From Streptococcaceae bacterium (GTDB lineage Bacteria > Bacillota > Bacilli > Lactobacillales > Streptococcaceae), in contig JAISXW010000011.1 of the NCBI GenBank assembly GCA_031270325.1, positions 80,221 through 144,220 of the forward strand: a DNA stretch of 64,000 nt, written 5' to 3'. Below the pieces are notes generated by a model. The model was not told where the DNA came from and ran no database searches. It saw only the letters and a program-made list of their open reading frames with translations. Each line of letters opens with the position of its first letter. The first letter of the stretch is position 1. A program made the position numbers and the translations under genes. Below, piece after piece: positions 28,265 through 37,857 of the stretch.

Positions 28265-31200
28265 ATGAAAAAACTACTAGTAGCTAACCGTGGCGAAATT
28301 GCGATCCGTGTCTTCCGTGCTTGTAGCGAGTTGGGTATCTCAACCGTAGCGATTTATGCCAAAGAAGATGAGTATTCCGTTCACCGTTTCAAAGCTGACG
28401 AAGCTTATCTGGTTGGTGAGGGCAAAAAACCAATTGATGCCTATTTGGATATTGAAGATATTGTCCGGATTGCTGTCGAATCTGGTGCAGAAGCGGTTCA
28501 CCCTGGCTATGGTCTCTTATCAGAAAATCTGGAATTCGCACGTCAAGTAGAGGCGGCAGGGCTTATTTTTGTTGGGCCAAGTTTGCATCACCTAGATATT
28601 TTTGGGGATAAAATCAAAGCCAAAGCAGCATCTGTTGCGGCAGGTGTAGGGTCGATTCCGGGGACTGAAGGGCCTGTTGACCTAGATGGCGCTCTTGAAT
28701 TTGGTCGGACCTATGGCTATCCTGTCATGATCAAAGCAGCACTCGGCGGCGGTGGTCGTGGGATGCGCGTGGCGCACAACGAAACAGAAGCACGAGATGG
28801 TTATGCACGGGCGGCATCGGAAGCCAAGTCTGCCTTTGGGTCAGACGAGATTTATGTCGAAAAATATATCACTAATCCTAAACATATCGAAGTTCAAATT
28901 CTAGGGGACAAGCACGGCAACGTGGTGCATTTATACGAACGAGATTGTTCTGTTCAACGCCGTAACCAAAAAGTGATTGAAGTTGCACCAAGCGTTGGGA
29001 TGTCAGAGGACTTGCGTCAGCGGATTTGTGATGCTGCTGTGAAACTTTGTCAGCATGTCGGCTATATCAATGCGGGGACGGTTGAGTTTCTAGTCAAGGA
29101 TAATGAATTTTACTTTATCGAAGTTAATCCTCGGGTTCAAGTCGAGCATACGATTACTGAAGCGGTAACAGGGATTGACATCGTCCAAGCGCAAATCTTG
29201 ATTGCGACAGGTGCAGATTTGCATCAGGATATTAAGATTCCTGAGCAAGCGAGTATCCCTTTATCAGGTTCTGCCATTCAATGTCGGATAACGACAGAAG
29301 ACCCGGAAAATCAATTCCTGCCGGATACAGGTAAGATTGATACTTATCGCTCACCCGGTGGGTTCGGTGTTCGTCTGGATGTCGGCAATGCCTATTCGGG
29401 TTATGAAGTCACGCCTTATTTCGACAGCTTGTTGGTCAAAGTCATCACTCATGCGACTGATTTTAGCGAAGCCATCCGTAAAATGGACCGTTGCCTACGT
29501 GAATTTCGGATTCGTGGTGTCAAGACGAATATCCCTTTCCTGAAAAATGTCCTTAATCACCCTGAGTTTGTATCAGGGGAGGCTGAAACGACTTTTATCG
29601 ACAATACACCTGACCTCTTTAAATTCCCGCGCTTGCGTGACCGAGGCAATAAAACGATGAAGTACATTGCCAACATCACGGTCAATGGTTTCCCGGGAAT
29701 TAACAAAATACCTAAGCCTTACTTCGATGAGACACGCTATCCTAAAGTTAAGCACATTGAAACGTTGACCACGAAAAATATATTGGAAGCGCAAGGTGCT
29801 GATGCGGTGGTTGACTATATCAAGTCTCGCAAGGAAGTGCTGTTGACGGATACGACTTTCCGTGATGCCCACCAAAGCCTTTTGGCGACTCGTGTCCGCT
29901 TGCAAGATATGAAGCAAGTCGCTGCGGCTGTGGATCAAGGCTTACCCAATCTCTTTTCAGCTGAAATGTGGGGAGGGGCAACCTTTGATGTCGCCTATCG
30001 TTTCCTCAATGAAAGTCCTTGGTATCGCCTGCGTGAATTGCGCAAGTTGATGCCTAATACCTTATTTCAAATGCTCTTTCGGGGATCCAATGCAGTAGGC
30101 TACCAAAACTATCCAGATAATGTTATCCAAGAGTTTATCCAAATTGCTGCCAAAGAAGGCATGGATGTCTTTCGTGTCTTTGACTCATTGAACTGGTTGC
30201 CACAGATGGAAAAATCAATCCAAGCTGTCCGTGATACGGGTAAAATCGTTGAAGCAACCATGTGTTATACGGGAGACATCTTGGATAGCAGTCGTCAAAA
30301 ATATACGATTGCTTACTATAAAGACCTAGCAAAAGAACTCCAAGCAACCGGCGCTCACATCTTAGCCATCAAGGATATGGCAGGGATTCTCAAACCACAA
30401 GCGGCTTATCGCTTGATTTCCGAGTTGAAAGATACCATTGATATCCCACTGCATTTGCATACGCATGATACGGCTGGTAATGGTGTCATGATTTATTCTG
30501 CGGCTGTTGCTGCTGGCGTTGATATTATTGACGTGGCGACCTCTGCGATGTCATCAGGAACTAGCCAGCCGAGTCTCTCCTCTGTCTACTATGCCCTGAA
30601 AAATGGGGAACGGACACCGAACCTTCATATTGCGAATGTGGATCAAATCAATCATTATTGGGAAGACGTGCGCAAATTCTATGCACCATTTGAAAAAGGT
30701 CTGACCAGTCCACAAACAGAAGTCTACAACCATGAAATGCCGGGTGGTCAATATACGAACCTCCAATCTCAAGCGACCGCTGTCGGTCTCGGTCTACGTT
30801 TTGATGAAGTGAAAGCCATGTATCATACGGTCAATCTGATGTTTGGCGACATTATCAAAGTGACACCATCGTCTAAAGTCGTGGGTGATATGGCACTCTT
30901 TATGGTTCAAAACAACTTGACCGAAGAGGACATCTACGAAAAGGGTGACACGCTGAGCTTCCCTGAATCTGTCGTTAGCTTCTTTGCCGGAGATCTGGGT
31001 CAACCAGTCGGTGGTTTCCCTGAAAAGTTACAAAAGATTATTTTAAAAGATAAGCCTTTTATCACAGATCGGCCAGGTCTACATGCGACACCAGTTAATT
31101 TTGATGACGTGACAGCTGAGTTGACTGAGAAACTAGGCTATACACCAGGTCGTCATGAGGTGCTGAGCTATATTCTCTATCCTCAAGTCTTCATGGATTA

Positions 31201-31678
31201 CCAAAAGATGCAAAACGAATTTGGTAGTGTGACCCTTTTGGATACCCCGACCTTCTTCAATGGGATGCGTGTGGGTGAGAAGATTTCAGTCCAAATTGAA
31301 AAAGGTAAGACACTGTTAATTCATTTAGATAGTATCTCTGAGCCGGATCATGAAGGCAATCGGACCCTTTTCTTCAACCTCAATGGCCAACGGCGTGAAA
31401 TCATTGTCAAGGATACAGCGATCAAAACGCATGTCGTTGCCAAAGAAAAAGCTGAGCCAAGCAATCAACATCATATCGGTGCGACCATGCCGGGATCAGT
31501 CGTGACGGTCTTGGTTGAGCCAGATGAACAAGTTGTTAAAGGGCAACCGCTGATGGTTACAGAAGCGATGAAGATGGAGACAACGATCGAAGCACCATTT
31601 GATGCGCAAATCAAGAAAATTTATGCCAAAGCAGGCGATGCCATCGCCACACAAGACTTATTGATTGAACTCAAATAA
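28265..31678 (+). CDS. pyc: pyruvate carboxylase
   Basis: Biotin enzyme that carboxylates pyruvate to oxaloacetate, feeding aspartate synthesis in bacteria with an incomplete TCA cycle. The 1137-residue single chain has biotin carboxylase (1-450; GGGGRGMR near 160, EVNPRVQVEHTITE near 285), carboxyltransferase (about 525-800; DTTFRDAHQSLLATR) and a C-terminal biotinyl domain with the acceptor lysine in EAMKMET near 1103. GAAAGG precedes the ATG. A terminator and then array C follow. Confidence 0.98.
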   Translation: MKKLLVANRGEIAIRVFRACSELGISTVAIYAKEDEYSVHRFKADEAYLVGEGKKPIDAYLDIEDIVRIAVESGAEAVHPGYGLLSENLEFARQVEAAGLIFVGPSLHHLDIFGDKIKAKAASVAAGVGSIPGTEGPVDLDGALEFGRTYGYPVMIKAALGGGGRGMRVAHNETEARDGYARAASEAKSAFGSDEIYVEKYITNPKHIEVQILGDKHGNVVHLYERDCSVQRRNQKVIEVAPSVGMSEDLRQRICDAAVKLCQHVGYINAGTVEFLVKDNEFYFIEVNPRVQVEHTITEAVTGIDIVQAQILIATGADLHQDIKIPEQASIPLSGSAIQCRITTEDPENQFLPDTGKIDTYRSPGGFGVRLDVGNAYSGYEVTPYFDSLLVKVITHATDFSEAIRKMDRCLREFRIRGVKTNIPFLKNVLNHPEFVSGEAETTFIDNTPDLFKFPRLRDRGNKTMKYIANITVNGFPGINKIPKPYFDETRYPKVKHIETLTTKNILEAQGADAVVDYIKSRKEVLLTDTTFRDAHQSLLATRVRLQDMKQVAAAVDQGLPNLFSAEMWGGATFDVAYRFLNESPWYRLRELRKLMPNTLFQMLFRGSNAVGYQNYPDNVIQEFIQIAAKEGMDVFRVFDSLNWLPQMEKSIQAVRDTGKIVEATMCYTGDILDSSRQKYTIAYYKDLAKELQATGAHILAIKDMAGILKPQAAYRLISELKDTIDIPLHLHTHDTAGNGVMIYSAAVAAGVDIIDVATSAMSSGTSQPSLSSVYYALKNGERTPNLHIANVDQINHYWEDVRKFYAPFEKGLTSPQTEVYNHEMPGGQYTNLQSQATAVGLGLRFDEVKAMYHTVNLMFGDIIKVTPSSKVVGDMALFMVQNNLTEEDIYEKGDTLSFPESVVSFFAGDLGQPVGGFPEKLQKIILKDKPFITDRPGLHATPVNFDDVTAELTEKLGYTPGRHEVLSYILYPQVFMDYQKMQNEFGSVTLLDTPTFFNGMRVGEKISVQIEKGKTLLIHLDSISEPDHEGNRTLFFNLNGQRREIIVKDTAIKTHVVAKEKAEPSNQHHIGATMPGSVVTVLVEPDEQVVKGQPLMVTEAMKMETTIEAPFDAQIKKIYAKAGDAIATQDLLIELK

Positions 31679-31707
31679 ATCTTGTGAAGCCTACAACACC
31701 AGTTTAA

Positions 31708-31733
31708 AAAGTTGCTTTTAGAGCAGCTTTTTT
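31708..31733 (+). terminator. pyc terminator
   Basis: AAAGTTGCT / AGCAGCTTT with one wobble and six T. Confidence 0.88.
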
Positions 31734-31745
31734 GGGTTCGGTTAA

Positions 31746-32278
31746 AGTTCCCATGGGAACTTGGCCAACTTCTCATGGGGCTTTTGGGAAACTCCCATGA
31801 GGCTTTCGACAACTTCCCATGAGGCTTTCGACAACTTCCCATGGGACTTTTGGAAAACTCCCATGAGGCTTTCGACAACTTCCCATGGGACTTTTGGAAA
31901 ACTCCCATGAGGCTTTCGACAATTTCCCATGGGACTTTTGGAAAACTCCCATGAGGCTTTCGACAATTTCCCATGAGGCTTTGGGAAACTCCCATGAGGC
32001 TTTCGACAACTTCCCATGAGGCTTTTTGGCAACTCCCATGAGGCTTTCGACAACTTCCCATGGGACTTTTTGGAAACTCCCATGAGGCTTTCGACAACTT
32101 CCCATGGGGCTTTTGGAAAACTCCCATGGGACTTTAGGAAAACTCCCATGGGGATTCTGGAAAACTCCCATGAGGTTTTTGAGAAACTCCCATGAGGACT
32201 TTTGGAAACTATCATGGTAACTTTGACAAACTACCATGGTAATTTTGACCAAACACCATGGTAAGTTGAGCCAACTAC
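31746..32278. repeat. array C1: about 24 units of 22 bp with CCATGG or CATGAG cores
   Basis: Units such as CCCATGAGGCTTTCGACAAC and CCCATGGGACTTTTGGAAAA step by 22 bp and partly alternate. The last three or four units switch to ACCATGGTAANTTTGACAAA, the form found at 46109-46195. All three minus-strand frames are open over 150 codons, an artefact of the repeat. Confidence 0.92.
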
Positions 32279-32372
32279 CGCCGCTATTTTGTCAAAGTTT
32301 CGATCAACTGATGTCATTGAGTTGATCAAAAAGAAATAAATACGGCTATGACTAGAAAAATGATTCACAAAG

Positions 32373-32381
32373 TGCTATAAT
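32373..32381 (+). promoter_or_regulatory. fba extended -10 promoter
   Basis: TGC-TATAAT (hexamer 32376-32381), with a weak TAGAAA 17 bp upstream. TGGAGGA precedes the ATG. Confidence 0.65.
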
Positions 32382-32416
32382 GAACACGTTAAATAAATTT
32401 TGGAGGAACTTAAGAA

Positions 32417-33298
32417 ATGGCAATCGTTTCAGCAGAGAAATTCATTGCAGCAGCACGTGAAAACGGCTATGCAATCGGTGGATTCAACACAAACAACTTG
32501 GAGTGGACACAAGCTATCTTGCGTGCAGCAGAAGCTAAACAAGCTCCAATCTTGATCCAAACATCTATGGGTGCTGGTAAATACATGGGTGGTTACAAAA
32601 CTGCTAAATACATCATTGAAAACCTTGTGGAATCAATGAACATCACTGTACCAGTTGCAATTCACCTTGACCATGGTCATTATGAAGATGCTAAAGAAGT
32701 GATCGAAGTTGGCTACACATCATTGATGTTTGATGGTTCTCACTTGCCAATCGCTGAAAACCTTGAAAAAACTAAAGAAATCGTGGCACTTGCACACGCT
32801 AAAGGTCTTTCAGTCGAAGCTGAAGTTGGGACTATCGGTGGTGAAGAAGACGGTATCGTTGGTGCTGGTGAATTAGCACCAATCGCAGATGCAGTTGAAA
32901 TGGTTAAAACTGGTATCGACTTCCTTGCTGCTGGTATTGGGAACATCCACGGACCTTACCCAGCTAACTGGGCTGGTCTTGATTTAGATCACCTTAAAAA
33001 ATTGACAGAAGCTGTTCCTGGTTTCCCAATCGTACTTCACGGTGGTTCAGGTATTCCTGATGATCAAATCCGTGCAGCGATCAAACTTGGTGTCGCTAAA
33101 GTCAACGTGAATACTGAATCACAACAAGCATTTGCAGCCGCAACTCGCCAATTTGCACGCGATTACGATGCTAACGAAGCAGAATACGAAGCTAAAAAAC
33201 TCTTTGACCCACGTAAATTCCTCAAACCAGGTATTGATGCCGTTCAAAAAGCTGTTGAAGAACGTATCGACGTCTTTGGTTCAGCTAATAAAGCGTAA
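32417..33298 (+). CDS. fba: fructose-bisphosphate aldolase, class II
   Basis: Zinc-dependent aldolase splitting fructose 1,6-bisphosphate in glycolysis. The 293-residue protein has the zinc-binding HLDHGH near residue 83, the acidic EAEVGTIGGEED near 134-145 and HGGSGIPDDQI near 210. Codon bias is very strong, as in eno. Monocistronic with two hairpins downstream. Confidence 0.97.
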   Translation: MAIVSAEKFIAAARENGYAIGGFNTNNLEWTQAILRAAEAKQAPILIQTSMGAGKYMGGYKTAKYIIENLVESMNITVPVAIHLDHGHYEDAKEVIEVGYTSLMFDGSHLPIAENLEKTKEIVALAHAKGLSVEAEVGTIGGEEDGIVGAGELAPIADAVEMVKTGIDFLAAGIGNIHGPYPANWAGLDLDHLKKLTEAVPGFPIVLHGGSGIPDDQIRAAIKLGVAKVNVNTESQQAFAAATRQFARDYDANEAEYEAKKLFDPRKFLKPGIDAVQKAVEERIDVFGSANKA

Positions 33299-33365
33299 GC
33301 CTTATGCTGCGAAGCAATCTTAGATTGTGAGCAAACAAAGCTTAATCAACTTTATAAATATGTTT

Positions 33366-33404
33366 AAACAACGCTTGCTAGTGATGGCAGGCGTTGTTTT
33401 TGTT
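33366..33404 (+). terminator. fba terminator
   Basis: AACAACGC / GCGTTGTT enclosing TTGC / GGCA, followed by T. Confidence 0.85.
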
Positions 33405-33439
33405 GTGAGGGAATACCGTCATCATATTCAGCCTAAATA

Positions 33440-33465
33440 AACCCCCATCGCATGCGATGGGGGTT
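33440..33465. terminator. bidirectional terminator between fba and cysK
   Basis: AACCCCCATCG / CGATGGGGGTT with loop CATG, perfect; it lies between convergent genes. Confidence 0.85.
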
Positions 33466-33512
33466 ATCTTATTTTGATTAAGGAGAGGGATCAAAATGAT
33501 AGGATCGGCTGT

Positions 33513-34439
33513 TTAATCAGCGAAATCATAGAGGAAGGTTGACAGGTAACGCTCGCCATTGTCAGGTGCGAGGGTCAGGACTTTCTTGCCTTTACCGAGT
33601 TTTTTAGCGACTTGTTTGGCAGCGTAGATTGCTGCACCGCCTGAGACACCGATAAGGAAACCTTCCTCGCCACCGATTGCACGGCCTGTAGCAATCGCAT
33701 CTTCTGATGTCACTCGGATGATGTGATCATAGGCTTTGGTATCTAGTGTTCCGGGGAAGAAACCAGGAGAGATACCTTGTATTTTGTGAGGACCGGGTTT
33801 TTCACCGGAAAAGACAGCTGATTCATTGGCTTCAACGACATAAGTCTCGATATTGGGATTGGCGTTTTTGAGGATATGAGAGACACCTGAGATGGTGCCG
33901 CCAGTTCCAGCACCTGCAACGAACGCATCCAAGCCATTTTCACCAAAAGCAGCGATGATTTCTGGTCCTGTCGTTTCCTCGTGAATCCGTGGGTTAGCAG
34001 GGTTTTCAAACTGTAAAGGAAGGAAGTAGCCGTTATCTTCGGCTAATTCTTTGGCTTTGGCAATGGCAGCCCCCATACCACCAGCAGCAGGGGTCAAGAC
34101 AAGCTCTGCGCCATAGGCTTGGATGAGTCGGCGACGTTCAATGGAGAAGGTTTCAGGTAGCACGATAATGACTTTGTAGCCGAGCGCAGCGCCGACAAAA
34201 GCAAGCCCGATACCAGTATTACCTGAAGTCGGCTCAACAATTGTGCCGCCGGGTTTCAAGCTCCCATCAGCTTCAGCTGCACGAATCATGTTGAGTGCGA
34301 TCCGGTCTTTGACTGAGCCACCGGGGTTAAAGGCCTCCAGTTTGACGTAAACGTCAGCAGATTCTTCATCAACATTGCGCAATTTGATAATCGGTGTATC
34401 GCCGATTAACTCTGTAATATTATCGTAAATTTTTGACAT
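33513..34439 (-). CDS. cysK: cysteine synthase A (O-acetylserine sulfhydrylase)
   Basis: PLP enzyme making cysteine from O-acetylserine and sulfide; start at 34439. The 308-residue protein has the PLP lysine in [12 protein letters not shown] near 42, the phosphate/substrate loop [13 protein letters not shown] near 67-79, and [10 protein letters not shown] near 175. GGGAGGA precedes the ATG. It is divergent from ispH. Confidence 0.95.
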   Translation of the reverse strand: MSKIYDNITELIGDTPIIKLRNVDEESADVYVKLEAFNPGGSVKDRIALNMIRAAEADGSLKPGGTIVEPTSGNTGIGLAFVGAALGYKVIIVLPETFSIERRRLIQAYGAELVLTPAAGGMGAAIAKAKELAEDNGYFLPLQFENPANPRIHEETTGPEIIAAFGENGLDAFVAGAGTGGTISGVSHILKNANPNIETYVVEANESAVFSGEKPGPHKIQGISPGFFPGTLDTKAYDHIIRVTSEDAIATGRAIGGEEGFLIGVSGGAAIYAAKQVAKKLGKGKKVLTLAPDNGERYLSTFLYDFAD

Positions 34440-34472
34440 GTAAGTGTCCTCCCAAAAGATTAGTAAATAAGT

Positions 34473-34487
34473 TATAATAACATTATA
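34473..34487. promoter_or_regulatory. overlapping divergent -10 elements of cysK and ispH
   Basis: Plus-strand TATAAT at 34473-34478 and minus-strand TATAAT at 34482-34487 are only 3 bp apart, so polymerase binding at one should exclude the other. Confidence 0.6.
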
Positions 34488-34543
34488 CTACTGAAAGCGC
34501 AGTCGGTCTTATCAAAAGATAAAATCGGAGATTGAAATATTTT

Positions 34544-35539
34544 ATGAAGATTAAACATATTACACCAATGGGCTATTGTTACGGGGTCATTGATGCGATG
34601 GTGATTGCTAAAAATGTCGCCAAGAGTCCTGATTTACCACGACCGATTTACATCTTAGGGATGATTGTCCATAATCATCATGTCACGGAAAGCCTCGAAA
34701 AGATAGGGATTCAGACTGTTGATGGCGAGAATCGGTTGGCGATCTTGGAGCAAATAGATCAGGGGACCGTCATTTTTACAGCACATGGCATTTCAGATGC
34801 CGTGCGTCAACGAGCTGCGGAAAAAGGCTTGACGGTCATTGACGCCAGCTGTCCAGATGTGCTGATTACCCATGAGATTGTCAAAAAAAGATTAGCAGAT
34901 GGCTATGAAGTGATTTATATCGGTAAAAAAGGCCATCCAGAGCCAGAAGGTGTCCTCGGGATCAATCCGGAAAAAATTCATCTCTTATCAAGTCTGGCAG
35001 ATTTGGACTCGCTTGAGCTTGAGGGCAAGATTTTCATGACCAATCAAACAACCATGAGTATGCGGGATGTGGCGGCAGTGATGACAGCGGTACATGACAA
35101 GTTTCCTCAGGTCGTTGAGCATAGCGACATCTGTCAGGCGACGAATGAACGTCAGCAAGCCGTGGCAGACCAAGCCGTTGGCTGTGAGTTGACGATTGTC
35201 GTTGGCGATCCGCGCTCCAATAACACCAATCGCTTGGCAGAAGTGTCTCGAACGCAAGCAGGTGTGCCAGCCTATCGTGTGGCAGATGTCTCAGAAATCA
35301 AACCAGAGTGGTTGACAGACCTGCCGGCAGATGCGGTGATTGCGGTGACTGCTGGGGCTTCAACACCGACAGCCATTGTTCGAGAAGTGATGACTTACTT
35401 GACCCACTTTGATGGTCGCACCATGACCAGTCAGGTGACCTATGAGGACATTATTCCGCGCGGAGCTGTGCGTGATTTGACCCAAAAACGTGAACGGCGG
35501 TTGGCAATCTTGCGCAAGCAAGCTTTTGATGAGGTCTAA
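34544..35539 (+). CDS. ispH: 4-hydroxy-3-methylbut-2-enyl diphosphate reductase
   Basis: IspH is the last enzyme of the MEP isoprenoid pathway. The three cluster cysteines are in GYCYGV near 12, DASCPD near 97 and [14 protein letters not shown] near 190, with TAHGISD also conserved. I prefer ATG 34544, giving [14 protein letters not shown]; a TTG at 34532 in frame would add four residues and sits too close to the GGAG. Length (331) is slightly over average. Other MEP genes are not in the window. Confidence 0.93.
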   Translation: MKIKHITPMGYCYGVIDAMVIAKNVAKSPDLPRPIYILGMIVHNHHVTESLEKIGIQTVDGENRLAILEQIDQGTVIFTAHGISDAVRQRAAEKGLTVIDASCPDVLITHEIVKKRLADGYEVIYIGKKGHPEPEGVLGINPEKIHLLSSLADLDSLELEGKIFMTNQTTMSMRDVAAVMTAVHDKFPQVVEHSDICQATNERQQAVADQAVGCELTIVVGDPRSNNTNRLAEVSRTQAGVPAYRVADVSEIKPEWLTDLPADAVIAVTAGASTPTAIVREVMTYLTHFDGRTMTSQVTYEDIIPRGAVRDLTQKRERRLAILRKQAFDEV

Positions 35540-35550
35540 CGAGTCAAATA

Positions 35551-35580
35551 ATTGACCATTACTGACCAACACGATATAAT
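35551..35580 (+). promoter_or_regulatory. clpP promoter with CtsR operator
   Basis: TTGACC (35552-35557), 17 bp, TATAAT (35575-35580). ATTGACC-ATT-ACTGACC (35551-35567) is a CtsR heptad pair read on the opposite strand, with three mismatches, and overlaps the -35. Confidence 0.7.
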
Positions 35581-35612
35581 AAAGGTATCAATTAGAAAAA
35601 GGAGCTAAACAG

Positions 35613-36209
35613 ATGGCACTTATTCCCACAGTCATTGAACAATCGAGTCGTGGCGAGCGCGCTTATGATATTTATTCTCGGCTTTTGAAGGATCGCATTA
35701 TCATGCTGACAGGCGAAGTCGAAGACAATATGGCCAATGCCATTATCGCGCAACTTTTATTTTTGGATGCACAGGATGCGACCAAGGACATCTATCTTTA
35801 TATCAATTCGCCCGGTGGGTCAGTCTCCGCTGGTCTTGCCATTGTGGATACGATGAATTTTATTCGGTCTGATGTGCAGACGATAGTCATGGGGGTTGCG
35901 GCTTCGATGGGGACAATCATTGCCTCATCTGGCGCAAAAGGCAAACGTTTCATGCTACCCAATGCGGAATACTTGATCCATCAACCTATGGGTGGTACAG
36001 GTGGCGGGACACAGCAAACTGATATGCAAATTGTTGCAGACCATTTGTCACGGACACGTAAAACATTGGAAAAAATCTTGTCGGACAATTCTGGTCAAAC
36101 GGTCAATAAAATTCACAAAGACGCCGAGCGTGATCGTTGGATGTCAGCCGAAGAAACCCTAGCCTATGGCTTCATTGATGAAATCATGCAACGCAATGAT
36201 TTGAAATAA
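35613..36209 (+). CDS. clpP: ATP-dependent Clp protease proteolytic subunit
   Basis: ClpP forms the tetradecameric serine protease chamber. The 198-residue protein has the catalytic Ser in GVAASMGT near 98, the His in YLIHQPMGG near 123, and the Asp in [14 protein letters not shown] sequence near 172. AAAGGAG precedes the ATG. Putatively controlled by CtsR with ctsR-clpC. It is followed by the shared terminator module and array D. Confidence 0.97.
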   Translation: MALIPTVIEQSSRGERAYDIYSRLLKDRIIMLTGEVEDNMANAIIAQLLFLDAQDATKDIYLYINSPGGSVSAGLAIVDTMNFIRSDVQTIVMGVAASMGTIIASSGAKGKRFMLPNAEYLIHQPMGGTGGGTQQTDMQIVADHLSRTRKTLEKILSDNSGQTVNKIHKDAERDRWMSAEETLAYGFIDEIMQRNDLK

Positions 36210-36244
36210 CTCAAGCACACCATCAAAAAGGATATCAAAACTAC

Positions 36245-36286
36245 AAGCAAACGAAGGTCAATCGTGACCAGCTCGTTTGCTTTTTT
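36245..36286 (+). terminator. clpP terminator, second copy of the shared module
   Basis: GCAAACGA / TCGTTTGC with an inner GGTCA / TGACC, then six T. Confidence 0.92.
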
Positions 36287-36319
36287 GATCAACGCCTGTT
36301 GGGAATAGGGGGAGGAGAC

Positions 36320-36988
36320 GTAAAAAACAAGCTCGAGTCTGTAAAAAGTAAGCTCGAGTTTATAAAAAGTAGACTCGAGTTTATAAAAAGTAGACTCGAG
36401 TTTGTAAAAAGTAAGCCCGAGCTTGAAAAAAGCAAACTCGAGCTTGAAAAAAGTAGACTCGAGTCTGTAAAAAGTAAGCTCGGGTCTGTAAAAAGTAGAC
36501 TCGAGCTTGAAAAAAGTAAGCTCGAGTTTGTAAAAAGTAGACTCGAGCTTGAAAAAAGTAAGCCCGAGTATGTAAAAAGCAAGCCTGAGTCTGTAAAAAG
36601 TAAGCCTGAGTCTGTAAAAAGTGAGCCCGAGCTTGAAAAAAGTAGACTCAAGTCTGTAAAAAGTGAGCCCGAGTTTGTAAAAAGTAGACTCGAGCCTGTA
36701 AAAAGTAAGCTCGGGTCTGTAAAAAGTAGACTCGAGCTTGAAAAAAGTAAGCCCGAGTCTGTAAAAAGCAAGCTCGAGTTTGTAAAAAGTAGACGCGGGC
36801 TTGAAAAAAGTAGGCTCGAGTCTGTAAAAAGTAAGCTCGAGCTTGAAAAAAGTAGGTTCGAGTTTGTAAAAAGTAGACTCGAGTCTGTAAAAAGTGAGCT
36901 CGAGTTTATAAAAAGTAGACCCGAGCTTGAAAAAAGTAAGCCCAAGCCTGTAAAAAGTAGACTCGAGTCTGTAAAAAGTAAGCCCGAA
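36320..36988. repeat. array D: about 32 units of 21 bp with CTCGAG cores
   Basis: Near-perfect 21-bp step of GTAAAAAGTAGACTCGAGTC-like units; a second subtype has CTTGAAAAAAG in place of CTGTAAAAAG. Each unit has one A5-A6 tract and one CTCGAG or close variant. Both strands stay open for over 200 codons because 21 is a multiple of 3; the plus product would be a Lys-Ser-rich seven-residue repeat without a plausible function. I treat both as non-coding. Confidence 0.93.
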
Positions 36989-37105
36989 GGCGTTCAGAAT
37001 AGGAATTAGCGAGTTCGGAACTCGGTCGCCCTATCTCCGAACTCGCTCGTTTTGATTCAGAGACAAGTATCGGAAGGAATGCTAGGCTGTCAGGATTTTT
37101 TCGGA
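36989..37105. repeat. conserved 3' part of the composite element, copy 2, with two G-type units
   Basis: GTTCGGAACTCGGTC followed by CAGAGACAAGTATCGGAA and TGTCAGG with a T run; shared almost word for word with 60786-60880 and in part with 17759-17925. Confidence 0.75.
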
Positions 37106-37122
37106 CACCGATTTGAAAGCAC

Positions 37123-37151
37123 TTGGTCAGGTCTTTAATTTCTGGTATAAT
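37123..37151 (+). promoter_or_regulatory. ylbF promoter abutting the start codon
   Basis: TTGGTC (37123-37128), 17 bp, extended TGG-TATAAT (37146-37151). The last T is 7 bp before the ATG. Confidence 0.7.
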
Positions 37152-37158
37152 AGGGGTA

Positions 37159-37566
37159 ATGTTGAGAATTGATGAAAAACTAATCGAACTAGATGACTTA
37201 ACGGATGAACTGACACGGGCTTTTCTCAGATTAGAGCTGGTTCAGATATTCCAAAGACGTCAGCAGGCTTTTGCATCAGATCAGGTCTTGCAGCAACAAG
37301 TGAAAAAGTTAGAAGAAAATCGGGCATTTGTGACGATGAGACCTGAGATTCGGGCTTTGCAGCAAGAGGTGATGATGGCAGATGCCACTTATCAGTTGAA
37401 GCTTGCAGAGAATGATATGCAAAGCGCTCTGTCTGAGCTGGCAAAAAAAATCGCAGGTGTGATATCCGTTGATATTTTTGTTGACGAAAATCTTCCCCTA
37501 AAGAAAGGCGGGCATCATGGTAGACATCACCACGGCGCTAGAACAAACCAAACCTTCTTCCCTTGA
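37159..37566 (+). CDS. ylbF: YlbF family protein
   Basis: A 135-residue helical protein of the YlbF/YmcA family; in Bacillus these form a complex that acts on RNA processing and development. Helical heptads run through LTRAFLRLELVQIFQRRQQAF and VMMADATYQLKLAEND. The C-terminal tail is His-rich (HHGRHHHG) and lies in the 50-bp overlap with ylbG. Start is ATG 37159, or TTG 37162, which has a better spaced AGGGG; the visible promoter would start the transcript at this point. Confidence 0.85.
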   Translation: MLRIDEKLIELDDLTDELTRAFLRLELVQIFQRRQQAFASDQVLQQQVKKLEENRAFVTMRPEIRALQQEVMMADATYQLKLAENDMQSALSELAKKIAGVISVDIFVDENLPLKKGGHHGRHHHGARTNQTFFP

Positions 37567-37834
37567 TATTGTGAGCCGAACGGCAATCTATGTCTTTTAC
37601 AATAATTACAAATACGTCCGTCAGTTGAGTCGGTTTGGCGATATGAGTTATAGCAGTAAGAAAGCACGTTATGCGCTTTTGTATGTGAATACTGACATAC
37701 TTGAGGAAGTCGTTGCCAAAGTGCAAGCCTTGCATTTTGTTAAAGAAGTCAGGGTGTCTGTCTTAGATGATCTTGACCGTGATTTTTCAACTGCATTTCA
37801 TGAGACGGTTGAAGCAATTAAAAAAAACAGCTGA
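37517..37834 (+). CDS. ylbG: YlbG family protein (DUF2129)
   Basis: A 105-residue protein with the YlbG pattern: TAIYVFYNNYKYVRQLSRFG, then YSSKKARYALLYVN and LHFVKEVRVS. Its function is unknown. ATG at 37517 has AAAGG upstream within ylbF; the first 17 or so residues extend beyond the usual family start. Its stop lies inside the bidirectional terminator. Confidence 0.85.
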   Translation: MVDITTALEQTKPSSLDIVSRTAIYVFYNNYKYVRQLSRFGDMSYSSKKARYALLYVNTDILEEVVAKVQALHFVKEVRVSVLDDLDRDFSTAFHETVEAIKKNS

Positions 37835-37857
37835 AGTTTAGCGTTCAGCTGTTTTTT
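37822..37857. terminator. bidirectional terminator containing both stop codons
   Basis: AACAGCTGAA / TTCAGCTGTT with an eight-base loop and T or A tracts on both sides. The ylbG stop and the end of the convergent gene both fall inside it. Confidence 0.9.

Noticed and set aside
31621..32252. Three overlapping minus-strand frames of about 157-168 codons rich in KSPWE/SHGSF repeats
   Set aside because: They coincide with array C; all frames are open because of the repeat composition, and no ribosome site or start context is present.
31746..32278. CRISPR-like array
   Set aside because: Units abut with no unique spacers of constant length, units are degenerate, and no cas genes lie nearby.
36289..37009. 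Long frames on both strands (LLFTDSS-type and KSRLELEKS-type repeats)
   Set aside because: A 21-bp repeat keeps any stop-free frame open on both strands; simultaneous openness and lack of start signals argue against coding.
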